A program made the position numbers and the translations under genes. This document shows, in pieces, positions 17,200 to 27,615 of a stretch of 43,990 nt of DNA. The DNA is from Nocardioides sp. (GTDB lineage Bacteria > Actinomycetota > Actinomycetes > Propionibacteriales > Nocardioidaceae), in the NCBI RefSeq assembly GCF_030149505.1, contig NZ_JASBRN010000013.1, positions 1-43,990 of the forward strand, written 5' to 3'. Under the pieces are notes generated by a model. It was not told the origin of the DNA and made no database searches. It worked only from the letters and a program-made list of their open reading frames with translations. The number at the start of each line of letters is the position of its first letter. Position 1 is the stretch's first letter.

Positions 17200-18080
17200 C
17201 CGGCCCGGCCGTCGTCACCACCCGCGCCGAGCTCGCCGCCCTGCTGGAGCCGCACCGCCGCGCGGGTTCGCGGACCGGGTTCGTGCCGACCATGGGCGCC
17301 CTTCACGAGGGCCACGCCTCGCTGCTGCGCGAGGCCCGCGAGCGGGTGGCGGGCGGCCCGGTCGTGGCGAGCGTCTTCGTCAACCCCACGCAGTTCGGGG
17401 AGGGCGAGGACCTCGACCGCTACCCCCGCACCCTCGAGGCCGACCTGCAGCTCTGCGCGCGGGAGGGCGTCGCGGTCGTCTTCGCCCCCGAGGTCGCCGA
17501 GATGTACCCCCACGGCGTGGGGGCCGACGACGGCGTCATGGTCCGCCCCGGCCCGCTGGCCAAGGTGCTGGAGGGCCGCACCCGCAAGGGGCACTACCGC
17601 GGCGTCCTGACCGTCGTCGCCAAGCTCTTCGGCCTGGTCCGCCCCGACGTGGCGGTCTTCGGCCAGAAGGACTACCAGCAGCTCGTCATGATCCGCCGGA
17701 TGGTCGAGGACCTCTGCCTCGGCGTCGAGGTGGTCGGCGCCGAGACCGTCCGCGAGCCCGACGGCCTGGCGCTCTCGAGCCGCAACGCCTACCTCGACGA
17801 GGAGCAGCGCCGCCAGGCCACCGCCCTCTCCCGCACCCTGTACGCCGCCGTCGAGTCCGCCCCCTACGGACCCGGCCCCGCGCTGGACGCGGCGCGGGCA
17901 GTGCTGCGCGAGTCCGACGGGGTCGACCTGGACTACCTCGAGATCACCACCCCCGACCTCGGCCCGCTCCCCGAGGACCCGCCGCCGGGCTACGAGGCCC
18001 GGATCCTGATCGCCGCCCGGGTCGGCTCCACCCGCCTCATCGACAACCTCCCCCTGATCCTCGGCGCCCCCCGCGCCTGA
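17196..18080 (+). CDS. panC: pantothenate synthetase
   Basis: Joins pantoate and beta-alanine using ATP, via pantoyl adenylate. The 294-residue protein has the HIGH-like PTMGALHEGHASLL, SVFVNPTQFGEGEDL, VFGQKDYQQLV and the KMSKS-like ALSSRNAYL. It starts at GTG 17196, coupled to the preceding gene. Beta-alanine comes from PanD, encoded 24 bp downstream. Confidence 0.96.
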   Translation: MTGPAVVTTRAELAALLEPHRRAGSRTGFVPTMGALHEGHASLLREARERVAGGPVVASVFVNPTQFGEGEDLDRYPRTLEADLQLCAREGVAVVFAPEVAEMYPHGVGADDGVMVRPGPLAKVLEGRTRKGHYRGVLTVVAKLFGLVRPDVAVFGQKDYQQLVMIRRMVEDLCLGVEVVGAETVREPDGLALSSRNAYLDEEQRRQATALSRTLYAAVESAPYGPGPALDAARAVLRESDGVDLDYLEITTPDLGPLPEDPPPGYEARILIAARVGSTRLIDNLPLILGAPRA

Positions 18081-18104
18081 GGAACGACACCGAAGGGCAG
18101 TCCC

Positions 18105-18542
18105 ATGCTGCGCACCATGATGAAGAGCAAGATCCACCGCGCGACCGTCACGCAGGCCGACCTGCACTACGTCGGCTCCGTGACCGTCGACGAGGACCTC
18201 CTCGACGCCGCCGACCTGCTGCCCGGCGAGCTGGTGCACATCGTCGACATCGACAACGGCGCCCGCCTGGAGACCTACACGATCGCCGGCGAGCGCGGCT
18301 CGGGCGTGATCGGCATCAACGGCGCGGCCGCCCGCCTGGTCCACCCCGGCGACCTGGTGATCCTCATCGGGTACGCGCAGATGACCACCGAGGAGGCCAA
18401 GGAGCTCAAGCCCCACGTGGTCTTCGTCGACGCCGACAACAAGATCATGGCCACCGGCTTCGACCCGGCCGAGACCTTCGACGGCGCCGGACTGGTGCGC
18501 GGCGACACCGTGTCGTCGAACGCCGGCGGCGCCGGTCGCTGA
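18105..18542 (+). CDS. panD: aspartate 1-decarboxylase (pyruvoyl)
   Basis: Makes beta-alanine for PanC. The 145-residue proenzyme is expected to cut itself between Gly24 and Ser25 (HYVGS) to form the pyruvoyl group. The N-terminus [20 protein letters not shown] is nearly that of the mycobacterial enzyme. [17 protein letters not shown] is the typical core. The start has GAAGGG upstream. It closes the pantothenate unit. Confidence 0.96.
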   Translation: MLRTMMKSKIHRATVTQADLHYVGSVTVDEDLLDAADLLPGELVHIVDIDNGARLETYTIAGERGSGVIGINGAAARLVHPGDLVILIGYAQMTTEEAKELKPHVVFVDADNKIMATGFDPAETFDGAGLVRGDTVSSNAGGAGR

Positions 18543-18570
18543 CGACGTACGCCGTCCTGGCCCGCCCCGC

Positions 18571-18576
18571 TAGCCT
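18571..18576 (+). promoter_or_regulatory. candidate -10 element of nadB
   Basis: TAGCCT lies 6 nt before ATG 18583 with no ribosome site between them. This suggests a leaderless nadBC-coaX transcript. Confidence 0.5.
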
Positions 18577-18582
18577 GACCCG

Positions 18583-20331
18583 ATGCCGCTGCCCACGCCT
18601 CGGTCCGCCGAGGTGATCGACGCCCCCGTGACCCTGCACGTGGGTCACCGCCTGCCCGGCCGCCTGGCCGCGCCCGACCCGGGGTGGACCGTCACCGCCG
18701 ACGTCGTCGTGATCGGCTCCGGCATCGCCGGGCTCACAGCGGCGCTGCGGCTGAAGGAGGAGCTGGGTCCCGAGGGCGGCAAGGTCCTCGTCGTCACCAA
18801 GGACCGGCTCGCGGCCGGCTCGACCCGCTGGGCGCAGGGCGGCATCGCCGCGGCGCTCGGCCCGGGGGACACCCCCGAGGAGCACGAGCTCGACACCCTC
18901 GTCGCGGGCGCAGGCGCCTGCGACGCCGAGGCCGTGCGCGCCCTCGTCACCGAGGGGCCCGCCGCGGTGCACGAGTTGATCGCGCTGGGCGCGCAGTTCG
19001 ACCGCGACCCGGCCGGCGAGCTCAGTCTGACCCGCGAGGGCGGCCACCACCGCGACCGGATCGCCCACGCCGGAGGCGACGCCACCGGCGCGGAGATCCA
19101 GCGGGCGCTCATCGAGGCGGTCGGCCGGGCGCCGGAGATCGAGATCATCAAGCGCGCCCTGGCCGTCGACCTGGTGCTCGGTGCCGACGGTGGCGTCGCC
19201 GGCGTGACCCTGCACGTCATGGGCGAGGGGCAGCGCGACGGCGTGGGCATGGTCCGCTGCCGCGCGGTCGTCCTGGCCAGCGGGGGCCTGGGCCAGGTCT
19301 TCTCCCAGACCACGAACCCGGTCGTCTCCACCGGCGACGGGATGGCGCTGGCGCTGCGTGCCGGCGCGACGCTGCGCGACCTGGAGTTCGTCCAGTTCCA
19401 CCCCACCGTCATGTGGCTCGGCGCCGACTCGGTCGGCCAGCAGCCGCTGATCTCCGAGGCGGTCCGCGGCGAGGGCGCCTTCCTCGTCGACGACGACGGC
19501 CAGCGGTTCATGCAGGGCCAGCACGAGCTCGCCGACCTCGCTCCGCGCGACGTGGTCGCCAAGGCGATCATGCGGCGGATGATGGAGACCGGCCGCCCGC
19601 ACATGTGGCTCGACGCCCGGCACTTCGGCGAGGAGAAGTGGCAGCGCCGCTTCCCCACGATCCTGGCCACCTGCCGTTCCCACGGCGTCGACCCGGTCAC
19701 CGACCTGATCCCGGTCGCGCCGGCCTGCCACTACGCCTCCGGCGGCGTCCTCACCGACCTGTGGGGCCGCACCGACGTCGCCGGCCTCTACGCCACCGGC
19801 GAGGTCGCCTGCTCCGGGGTGCACGGCGCCAACCGCCTCGCCTCCAACTCCCTGCTCGAGGGCCTGGTCTTCTCCCGCCGGATCGCCGCGGTCCTGCCGG
19901 GCGAGCTGCGCCCCTGGTCGGAGCCGTCGTACGACGCCAGGCCGGTCGGCCTGGTGCCGGGCTCGGTCCGGCGCGAGCTGCAGGACGTGATGTCGACGCG
20001 GGTCGGTGTGCTGCGCCACGCCGCCGGTCTCGCCGAGGCCGCCGACCGGCTCGACCGGCTGGCCGCCGGCACGACCGAGACCGTCGACCTGGACGCCTGG
20101 GAGACCACCAACCTGCTGACCCTCGCCTCGGCGCTCGCCGACGCCGCGACCCTGCGCGAGGAGACCCGTGGGTCGCACTGGCGCGAGGACTTCCCCGAGC
20201 GCGACGACGCGGCCTGGTCGGGCCACCTCGACATCACCATGCGCGACGGGGTGACCGGCTGCACCTTCGTGCCGGCCGCGCCCACGGACGGGCCGGCCAC
20301 CGGCCCCGACAGCTCGGAGACCACGCCGTGA
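18583..20331 (+). CDS. nadB: L-aspartate oxidase
   Basis: Flavoenzyme of de novo NAD synthesis: L-aspartate to iminoaspartate. The 582-residue protein has the FAD-binding VVVIGSGIAGLTAALRL (about 45-61) and the family STRWAQGGIAAAL. The substrate-site segment LEFVQFHPTVMW and the late GLYATGEVACSGVHGANRLASNSLLEGLVF are also present. The first 35 residues are an extension before the flavin fold. NadA (quinolinate synthase), its normal pathway partner, is not in the window. The stop overlaps the nadC GTG. Confidence 0.95.
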   Translation: MPLPTPRSAEVIDAPVTLHVGHRLPGRLAAPDPGWTVTADVVVIGSGIAGLTAALRLKEELGPEGGKVLVVTKDRLAAGSTRWAQGGIAAALGPGDTPEEHELDTLVAGAGACDAEAVRALVTEGPAAVHELIALGAQFDRDPAGELSLTREGGHHRDRIAHAGGDATGAEIQRALIEAVGRAPEIEIIKRALAVDLVLGADGGVAGVTLHVMGEGQRDGVGMVRCRAVVLASGGLGQVFSQTTNPVVSTGDGMALALRAGATLRDLEFVQFHPTVMWLGADSVGQQPLISEAVRGEGAFLVDDDGQRFMQGQHELADLAPRDVVAKAIMRRMMETGRPHMWLDARHFGEEKWQRRFPTILATCRSHGVDPVTDLIPVAPACHYASGGVLTDLWGRTDVAGLYATGEVACSGVHGANRLASNSLLEGLVFSRRIAAVLPGELRPWSEPSYDARPVGLVPGSVRRELQDVMSTRVGVLRHAAGLAEAADRLDRLAAGTTETVDLDAWETTNLLTLASALADAATLREETRGSHWREDFPERDDAAWSGHLDITMRDGVTGCTFVPAAPTDGPATGPDSSETTP

Positions 20332-21248
20332 TCGCCCGCCTCTCCTTCGCCGCCCTCCCGCGTCCCCTGGTCGACGAGCTCGCCGCGGCCGGTCTCGACG
20401 CCCGTGCCGTCTACGAGCACGTCGTGGCCGCCTTCGAGGAGGACCTGCCCGACGGGGCGGTCGACGTCACCAGCGCGGCGATGCCGCCCATGGGCACCGC
20501 GGTCGCGGACGTCGCGGCCCGCGAGGCCGGCGTCGTCGCCGGGCTGGTCGTCGCGGAGGTCGCCTTCCGCTACGCCCTGGGCGAGCAGCTCGTCGTCGAG
20601 CACCGCGTGCCCGACGGCACCCGGGTGGCCCCCGGCGACGTGGTGATGACCGTCTCCGGGCCGGTCGCCGGCGTGCTCACCGGGGAGCGCACCGCGCTCA
20701 ACTTCGCCTCCCACCTCTCGGGTGTCGCGTCCGCCACCGCCGCCTGGGTCGACGCCCTGGCCGGGTCGCGCACCCGCGTCCTCGACACCCGCAAGACCCT
20801 CCCCGGCTGGCGCGCCCTGCAGAAGTACGCCGTGCGCTGCGGCGGCGGGGTCAACCACCGCTTCTCCCTGGCCGACCGCGCGATGGTCAAGGACAACCAC
20901 GTCGTGGCCGCCGGGGGAGTGGTCGAGGCCTACGAGGCCGTCCGCGTCGCCCACCCCGACCTGCGCATCGAGGTGGAGGTGACCGACCTCGACCAGCTGG
21001 TGGCGGTCGTGGAGGCCGGCTGCACGGAGGTGCTGCTGGACAACATGAGCGACGAGGAGATGACCCGTGCGGTCGAGCTGGTCGGCGCCCGGGCCACGCT
21101 GGAGGCCTCCGGCGGCATCACCCTCGAGCGGGCGCCCCGGATCGCCGCCACCGGCGTCGACTTCGTCTCCGTCGGGGCGCTGACGCACTCGGTCACCGTC
21201 TTCGACCTCGGCCTGGACTTCCGCGAGCCCGCCCGGCCCGGGGCCTGA
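20328..21248 (+). CDS. nadC: nicotinate-nucleotide pyrophosphorylase (carboxylating)
   Basis: Converts quinolinate and PRPP to nicotinate mononucleotide. The 306-residue protein has the conserved GERTALNFASHLSGVAS, LDTRKTLPGWRALQKYAVRCGGG, NHRFSLADRAMVKDNH, EVEV and the C-terminal LEASGGI and SVGALTHSV. It starts at GTG 20328 in a GTGA overlap with nadB, so it is translationally coupled. Confidence 0.96.
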   Translation: MIARLSFAALPRPLVDELAAAGLDARAVYEHVVAAFEEDLPDGAVDVTSAAMPPMGTAVADVAAREAGVVAGLVVAEVAFRYALGEQLVVEHRVPDGTRVAPGDVVMTVSGPVAGVLTGERTALNFASHLSGVASATAAWVDALAGSRTRVLDTRKTLPGWRALQKYAVRCGGGVNHRFSLADRAMVKDNHVVAAGGVVEAYEAVRVAHPDLRIEVEVTDLDQLVAVVEAGCTEVLLDNMSDEEMTRAVELVGARATLEASGGITLERAPRIAATGVDFVSVGALTHSVTVFDLGLDFREPARPGA

Positions 21249-21251
21249 GCC

Positions 21252-22070
21252 GTGCCGCTCCTCGTCGCCGACATCGGCAACAGCCACACGGTCCTGGGCC
21301 TGCTCGAACCCGGCGCGGAGGGTGCCGCGGGCCCCGCTCCGGGCCAGGGCGCGGTCACGCAGGACTGGCGGATCGCCACCGACGAGCGGCGTACCGCCGA
21401 CGAGTGGGCGGTCCTGCTCCGTGGGCTGCTGGGCCGGCGCCGCGACGAGCTCGACGGGATCGCGGTCTGCTCCACGGTCCCGGCGGTGCTGCACGAGTGG
21501 CGCGACATGCTCACCGGGCACTTCCCCGACGTGCCCCACGTGGTGGTCGAGCCCGGCGTGCGCACCGGCATCCCGATCCTGGTCGACAACCCACGCGAGG
21601 TCGGCTCCGACCGCATCCTCAACGCCCTCGCCGTCGCCACCTTCTTCTCCGGGCCAGCGGTGGTCGTCGACTTCGGCGGCACCGCGACGACCTTCGACGT
21701 GGTCAGCGCGAAGGGGGAGTACGTCGGCGGCGCCATCGCCCCCGGCCTCGAGATCTCCCTGGAGGCGCTGGGCCGTCGGGGTGCGCAGCTGCGCAAGGTC
21801 GAGCTCGCCAGACCCCGCACGGTCATCGCCCGCAACACCGTCGAGGCCCTGCAGTCGGGCATGGTCTTCGGCACCGCCGCCCAGGTCGAGGGACTGGTCG
21901 CCCGGATGGTCGCCGAGCTCGACGTGCCGGCTGCCGACGTACGCGTCATCTCCACCGGCTACCTCGCCCCGCTCGTCGTGGGCGAGTGCGGGTGCTTCAC
22001 CGACCATTCCCCGTGGTTGACGCTGCAGGGTCTCGGACTCATATTCGCGCGCAACGTGAAGAATTCCTGA
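21252..22070 (+). CDS. coaX: type III pantothenate kinase
   Basis: Phosphorylates pantothenate, the first step to CoA, thus using the product of panC/panD. The 272-residue protein is of the ASKHA fold: phosphate motif DIGNSHTVLG (Ser where Thr is usual), the pantothenate-site stretch around NPREVGSDRI, adenosine motif VVDFGGTATTFDVV, and GGAIAPGLEIS. It starts at GTG 21252, 3 nt after nadC. In Mycobacterium lysS lies between coaX and lsr2; here it is missing. Confidence 0.94.
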   Translation: MPLLVADIGNSHTVLGLLEPGAEGAAGPAPGQGAVTQDWRIATDERRTADEWAVLLRGLLGRRRDELDGIAVCSTVPAVLHEWRDMLTGHFPDVPHVVVEPGVRTGIPILVDNPREVGSDRILNALAVATFFSGPAVVVDFGGTATTFDVVSAKGEYVGGAIAPGLEISLEALGRRGAQLRKVELARPRTVIARNTVEALQSGMVFGTAAQVEGLVARMVAELDVPAADVRVISTGYLAPLVVGECGCFTDHSPWLTLQGLGLIFARNVKNS

Positions 22071-22105
22071 GCGTTTATCGCAAAACTTCGTCCACGGAAG
22101 TCCAT

Positions 22106-22125
22106 AAACCCCCACCGAGGGGTTT
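22106..22125 (+). terminator. candidate terminator after coaX
   Basis: AAACCCC (22106-22112) pairs with GGGGTTT (22119-22125) around a 6-nt loop, 35 nt after the coaX stop. A TTTT tract follows within 15 nt. Confidence 0.45.
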
Positions 22126-22217
22126 CCGGCGCTTTTCGCTGTGGCATAGTCGCGAGCGCGACGTCGGTTTATCCGACATTGCGCGCCGATGACGCCGCAC
22201 ACGGAAAAGGAATTCCC
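22126..22217 (+). promoter_or_regulatory. AT-rich lsr2 upstream region
   Basis: This is one of the AT-richer stretches of the window by eye. A possible -10 CATAGT lies at 22145-22150. A small inverted repeat, GTCGG-TTTAT-CCGAC, lies at 22163-22177. GGAAAAGGA at 22203-22211 is the ribosome site. AT-rich upstream DNA would suit binding by Lsr2 itself (inference). Confidence 0.4.
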
Positions 22218-22550
22218 ATGGCACAGAAGGTCCAGATCATCCTCGAGGACGACCTCGACGGCGGCGAGGCCGACGAGACCGTCTCGTTCGCCCTCGACGG
22301 CACCTCCTACGAGATCGACCTCAACGAGGCCAACGCCACGAAGATGCGCGAGGCGCTGGCGCCGTACGTCGGGCACGCCCGCAAGGTCACCGGCTCCCGC
22401 GGCGGCCGCCGCACGAGCACCAAGTCCTCCGGCGGCTCCGGCCCCAGCCCCAAGGAGGTCCGCGAGTGGGCCCGGGAGAACGGCCACGACGTCCCCGACC
22501 GCGGCCGCATCCCCGCCGAGGTCCGCGAGGCCTACGACGCCGCCCACTGA
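22218..22550 (+). CDS. lsr2: Lsr2 nucleoid-associated xenogeneic silencer
   Basis: Small DNA-bridging protein that binds AT-rich DNA and silences foreign genes. The 110 residues split into an N-terminal dimerisation domain (MAQKVQIILEDDLDGGEADE, up to about 60), a basic Ser/Gly linker, and a C-terminal DNA-binding domain. That domain carries the AT-hook-like RGR (PDRGRIPAEVREAY). The start at 22218 matches the family N-terminus and has a strong ribosome site. It precedes clpC as in Mycobacterium, but a two-component pair is inserted between them. Confidence 0.95.
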   Translation: MAQKVQIILEDDLDGGEADETVSFALDGTSYEIDLNEANATKMREALAPYVGHARKVTGSRGGRRTSTKSSGGSGPSPKEVREWARENGHDVPDRGRIPAEVREAYDAAH

Positions 22551-22578
22551 CCCCCCGCCGAACCGGCACCTCTGAACC

Positions 22579-22608
22579 GCCGAACCGTCAGTTCTGAACC
22601 CCCGAGCG
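22579..22608. repeat. family-2 repeat, partial copy after lsr2
   Basis: CGCCGAACCGTCAGTT followed by CTGAACCCCCGAGC matches 27517-27546 at 27 of 30 positions. Degenerate GAACCG units also flank it (22560-22580). Only one side of the long hairpin seen after clpC is present. Confidence 0.7.
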
Positions 22609-22622
22609 GTCGGTTCCGCACC

Positions 22623-22650
22623 GCCCGCGGGACCGTCCGGTCCCGCGGGC
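22623..22650 (+). terminator. lsr2 terminator hairpin
   Basis: GCCCGCGGGACC (22623-22634) pairs perfectly with 22639-22650 around GTCC. It follows the family-2 repeat and no T-tract is present. Confidence 0.6.
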
Positions 22651-22732
22651 GCGGTGCGTCCCGGGCCGATCTCCCTCGTGCGGGGGAGCAGGTCGGCTCC
22701 CGCGAGGGTGCCGGCGGCGACGTACGACGGCG

Positions 22733-22738
22733 GAGACT
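22733..22738 (+). promoter_or_regulatory. candidate -10 element of the sensor kinase gene
   Basis: GAGACT lies 6 nt before ATG 22745. The same hexamer lies 7 nt before the TetR start (29962) and 6 nt before the Nudix gene start (37250). Confidence 0.35.
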
Positions 22739-22744
22739 GCTGAC

Positions 22745-24004
22745 ATGACCTCCTTCTCGGGCTCTCCCACGTCGCTCTCGGGCGGAACATCCTCGGGGGC
22801 CGTGACCTTGCGGTTGCCCGCGCACCCAGTTCGCGTGGCCTTCGCCATCGGATTCGCGATCGTGCTCTGGGTCTGGACCGAGGGGATCGACCAGCTGCCC
22901 TTCCGAGCCACGGACGGCAGCGAGTGGTTCGAGCTGGGCGACCGGTTGCTGACGCTCAGCGGACTGGCACTTGCGGTGGTCCCGCTCGTCGCCCTCCGAT
23001 GGACCGGGCTGGCGGCGGGGATCGGACTGGCTCCGCTGCTGCTCGTGCTCTACGCCGAGACGGGTGTCCCGATCACGGTCCACGTCGCACTCCTCCTGGG
23101 TGGTGCGATTGCTTGGCAGCGCGACCGGCCGGGGGGAGCAGCGCTGACAGCTGCAGGACTGCTGGTCGTCGCCCCGGTCATCCTGCTGCCCTGGAGGCGC
23201 CTCGAGGTCTACGGCACGATCCAGGCCGACTTCGTCTACGGCTCCGACGGCCGGCGGTTGGCCACGCTGGGCCTCTACGTGGTGGCCGCGGGGTTGGTCG
23301 TCCTCGTCGCTGACCTGGCCAGGCGGAGCGCGGCGCACAGGATCGCACTCACGGCACGTGAGGGTCAGGTGACCCGCGACGCCGCCGTCCTCGACGAACG
23401 CGCCCGGCTCGCCCGCGACCTGCACGACGTCGTCGCCCACCACGTCAGCCTCATCGCGGTGCGCGCCGAGACCGCGCCGTACGCCGTCGAGGACCTCGGT
23501 GCCGGCGGCCGCCAGGTCCTGGCCGACATCGCCGGGGACGCCCGCCGCGCCCTCGACGAGCTGCGCGGTGTGCTCGGAGTCCTGCGCCGGGCGAGCGAGG
23601 ACCCGGCCCGCGCCCCGCAGCCCAGCGCCGCGGACATCCCATCGCTCGTGGAGCGGGCTGCCGCTTCGGGTGAGCAGGTGCGCTGGACCCATGAGCCCGA
23701 CGGGCTCGACACGATCCCGCCGGCGGTCGGGTACGCCGGGTACCGCGTCGTCCAGGAGGCGCTCACCAATGCCCGCCGCCACGCTCCGGGGCGACCGGTC
23801 GAGGTGACCTGCCGCCCCGGCGGGCGCGGCATGTGGCTGCGGGTGGTCACCGACGTCGGGCGGCCGCTCGGCAGCCCGACACCGGGACGGGGGCTGACCG
23901 GCGCACGCGAGCGGGTCGAGGCGCTGGAGGGCCGGTTCGCCGCCGGGCCGGTCGCCGACTCCTTCGTCGTGGAGGCCGAGATCCCCGCGGGCGCACGTGG
24001 CTGA
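22745..24004 (+). CDS. NarL-type sensor histidine kinase
   Basis: 419 residues. The N-terminal half has about five hydrophobic segments and no recognised sensing domain, so it probably senses a signal in the membrane. The HisKA_3 dimerisation helix carries the phosphorylated His227 in ARLARDLHDVVAHHVSLI. The ATPase domain shows the N-box EALTNARRHA and the GRGLTGARERVEALEG glycine box. The middle D-box is weak (VTDVGRPLG). The GTG start of the regulator gene lies within its last codons (8-nt overlap), so the pair is made together. Confidence 0.9.
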   Translation: MTSFSGSPTSLSGGTSSGAVTLRLPAHPVRVAFAIGFAIVLWVWTEGIDQLPFRATDGSEWFELGDRLLTLSGLALAVVPLVALRWTGLAAGIGLAPLLLVLYAETGVPITVHVALLLGGAIAWQRDRPGGAALTAAGLLVVAPVILLPWRRLEVYGTIQADFVYGSDGRRLATLGLYVVAAGLVVLVADLARRSAAHRIALTAREGQVTRDAAVLDERARLARDLHDVVAHHVSLIAVRAETAPYAVEDLGAGGRQVLADIAGDARRALDELRGVLGVLRRASEDPARAPQPSAADIPSLVERAAASGEQVRWTHEPDGLDTIPPAVGYAGYRVVQEALTNARRHAPGRPVEVTCRPGGRGMWLRVVTDVGRPLGSPTPGRGLTGARERVEALEGRFAAGPVADSFVVEAEIPAGARG

Positions 24005-24689
24005 GTCCTCGATCCAGCCGGGTCCGCTCCGGGTGGTCGTCGCTGACGACCAGCCCGTCGTGCGCGCCGGGTTCGCTGCCGTGCTGGCGGCCGCGGAGGG
24101 CGTCGAGGTCGTGGGCACTGCTGCCGATGGTGCCGAGCTGGTCGAGCTCGTCGCCCGGACGGCCCCGGACGTCGCCGTGGTGGACGTGCGGATGCCGGTC
24201 CTCGACGGGATCGCCGCCACCGAGCAGGTCACCGCCGCCGGCGGCACCAGGGTGCTGGTGCTGACCACCTTCGACCTCGACGAGTACGTCTTCGCGGCCC
24301 TGCGCGCCGGCGCCAGCGGGTTTCTGCTCAAGGACGTCACGGCCGAGCGGCTCGTCGAGGCGGTGCGGATGGTGGCCGAGGGTTCGATGCTCCTCGGCCC
24401 CGGCGTCACCCGGCGGCTGGTCGCCGACTTCGCCGAGCTCCCCGCACGAGCCGGGGCCGCGGGGCCGACCGACCCGGCGACGTACGGACTCACGCCGCGC
24501 GAGAGCGAGGTGCTCGGGCTGCTCGGTCGCGGCTGGTCCAACGCCGAGATCGCCGCCTCCCTCGTGCTCTCGACCGAGACGGTCAAGTCGCACGTGGCCG
24601 AGGTGCTGCGCAAGCTCTCCCTGCGCGACCGGGTCCAGGCCGTCGTCTGGGCGTACGAGCACGGGCTGGTCACGCCCGGGGAGGGCTGA
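23997..24689 (+). CDS. NarL/LuxR-type response regulator
   Basis: 230 residues. The receiver domain has the acidic pair VADDQPVV, phosphoacceptor Asp63 in VVDVRMPVLDG, Thr in LTTFD and Lys in FLLKD. A linker precedes a LuxR-type DNA-binding domain (LTPRESEVLGLLGRGWSNAEIAASLVLSTETVKSHVAEVLRKL). All phosphorylation residues are intact, unlike the orphan regulators at 30412 and 31254. It is the partner of the overlapping kinase. Targets unknown. Confidence 0.93.
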   Translation: MAESSIQPGPLRVVVADDQPVVRAGFAAVLAAAEGVEVVGTAADGAELVELVARTAPDVAVVDVRMPVLDGIAATEQVTAAGGTRVLVLTTFDLDEYVFAALRAGASGFLLKDVTAERLVEAVRMVAEGSMLLGPGVTRRLVADFAELPARAGAAGPTDPATYGLTPRESEVLGLLGRGWSNAEIAASLVLSTETVKSHVAEVLRKLSLRDRVQAVVWAYEHGLVTPGEG

Positions 24690-24712
24690 GCCGGGTCGAG
24701 GTGTGCCTCGAG

Positions 24713-24792
24713 GTGCGAGTCGAGGTGCGGGCACGCGCAGGTCCGCGTCTCCAGGCCTCGACCCGCACCTCGACCCGCACCTCGACCCGCAC
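24713..24792. repeat. inverted repeat with three tandem 12-mers before clpC
   Basis: CTCGACCCGCAC is repeated three times without gaps (24757-24792). Upstream, GTGCGAGTCGAGGTGCGGG (24713-24731) is its inverse over 18 of 19 positions. A long stem can therefore form in more than one register. It follows the regulator stop by 23 nt and could end that transcript or separate it from clpC. Confidence 0.7.
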
Positions 24793-24828
24793 GGCACGCC
24801 CGCGGGTGACCCGCCCGCCCGAGCGCCT

Positions 24829-24877
24829 GTTCGCTCACAGCAGACGCCCTTTCGGGCCAACAGGGAACGCGTAGGCT
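24829..24877 (+). promoter_or_regulatory. clpC promoter with ClgR-like operator
   Basis: TGTTCGCTCACAGCAGAC (24829-24846) fits the known ClgR consensus CGC-YNANR-GCG except for GCA in place of GCG. A -10-like TAGGCT lies at 24872-24877, so the site sits just upstream of the -35 region, as expected for an activator. ClgR activates clp genes in Corynebacterium, Streptomyces and Mycobacterium. Confidence 0.5.
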
Positions 24878-24944
24878 GTCTGCGGGGTTGGAAGGAACGT
24901 CCCCCACCACGCGTGGGACCCCGAATCCTTGAGGAGCGATGCGC

Positions 24945-27512
<2,568 letters not shown>

Positions 27513-27513
27513 G

Positions 27514-27613
27514 CACCGCCGAACCGTCAGTTCCGAACCCTCGACCCGTCATCTCCGAACCTCACCCCGGTTCGGAAGTGACGGGTCGAGGGTTTCCTGA
27601 CGGTTCGGCGGTG
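27514..27613. repeat. family-2 100-bp hairpin between clpC and mutY
   Basis: Three stem blocks nest perfectly: 27514-27530 with 27597-27613 (17 bp), 27536-27551 with 27579-27594 (16 bp), and CCGAACC 27555-27561 with 27569-27575, around a 7-nt loop. In total 40 of 100 bases per arm-pair are matched. It fills the whole gap between two convergent stop codons, so it can terminate both genes. One arm matches 22579-22608. Confidence 0.85.
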
Positions 27614-27615
27614 GG

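Noticed and set aside
22163..22177. GTCGG-TTTAT-CCGAC before lsr2 as another family-1 repeat
   Set aside because: Only the 5-bp core is shared; the GGGTTT arms and the 20-mer are absent.
19788..22790. About 1000-codon minus-strand open frame opposite nadB, nadC and coaX
   Set aside because: Antisense shadow of three well-supported enzymes; no domain is seen.
24757..24792. Three tandem 12-mers considered as a CRISPR fragment
   Set aside because: There are no spacers, the units are adjacent and short, and no cas gene is near.
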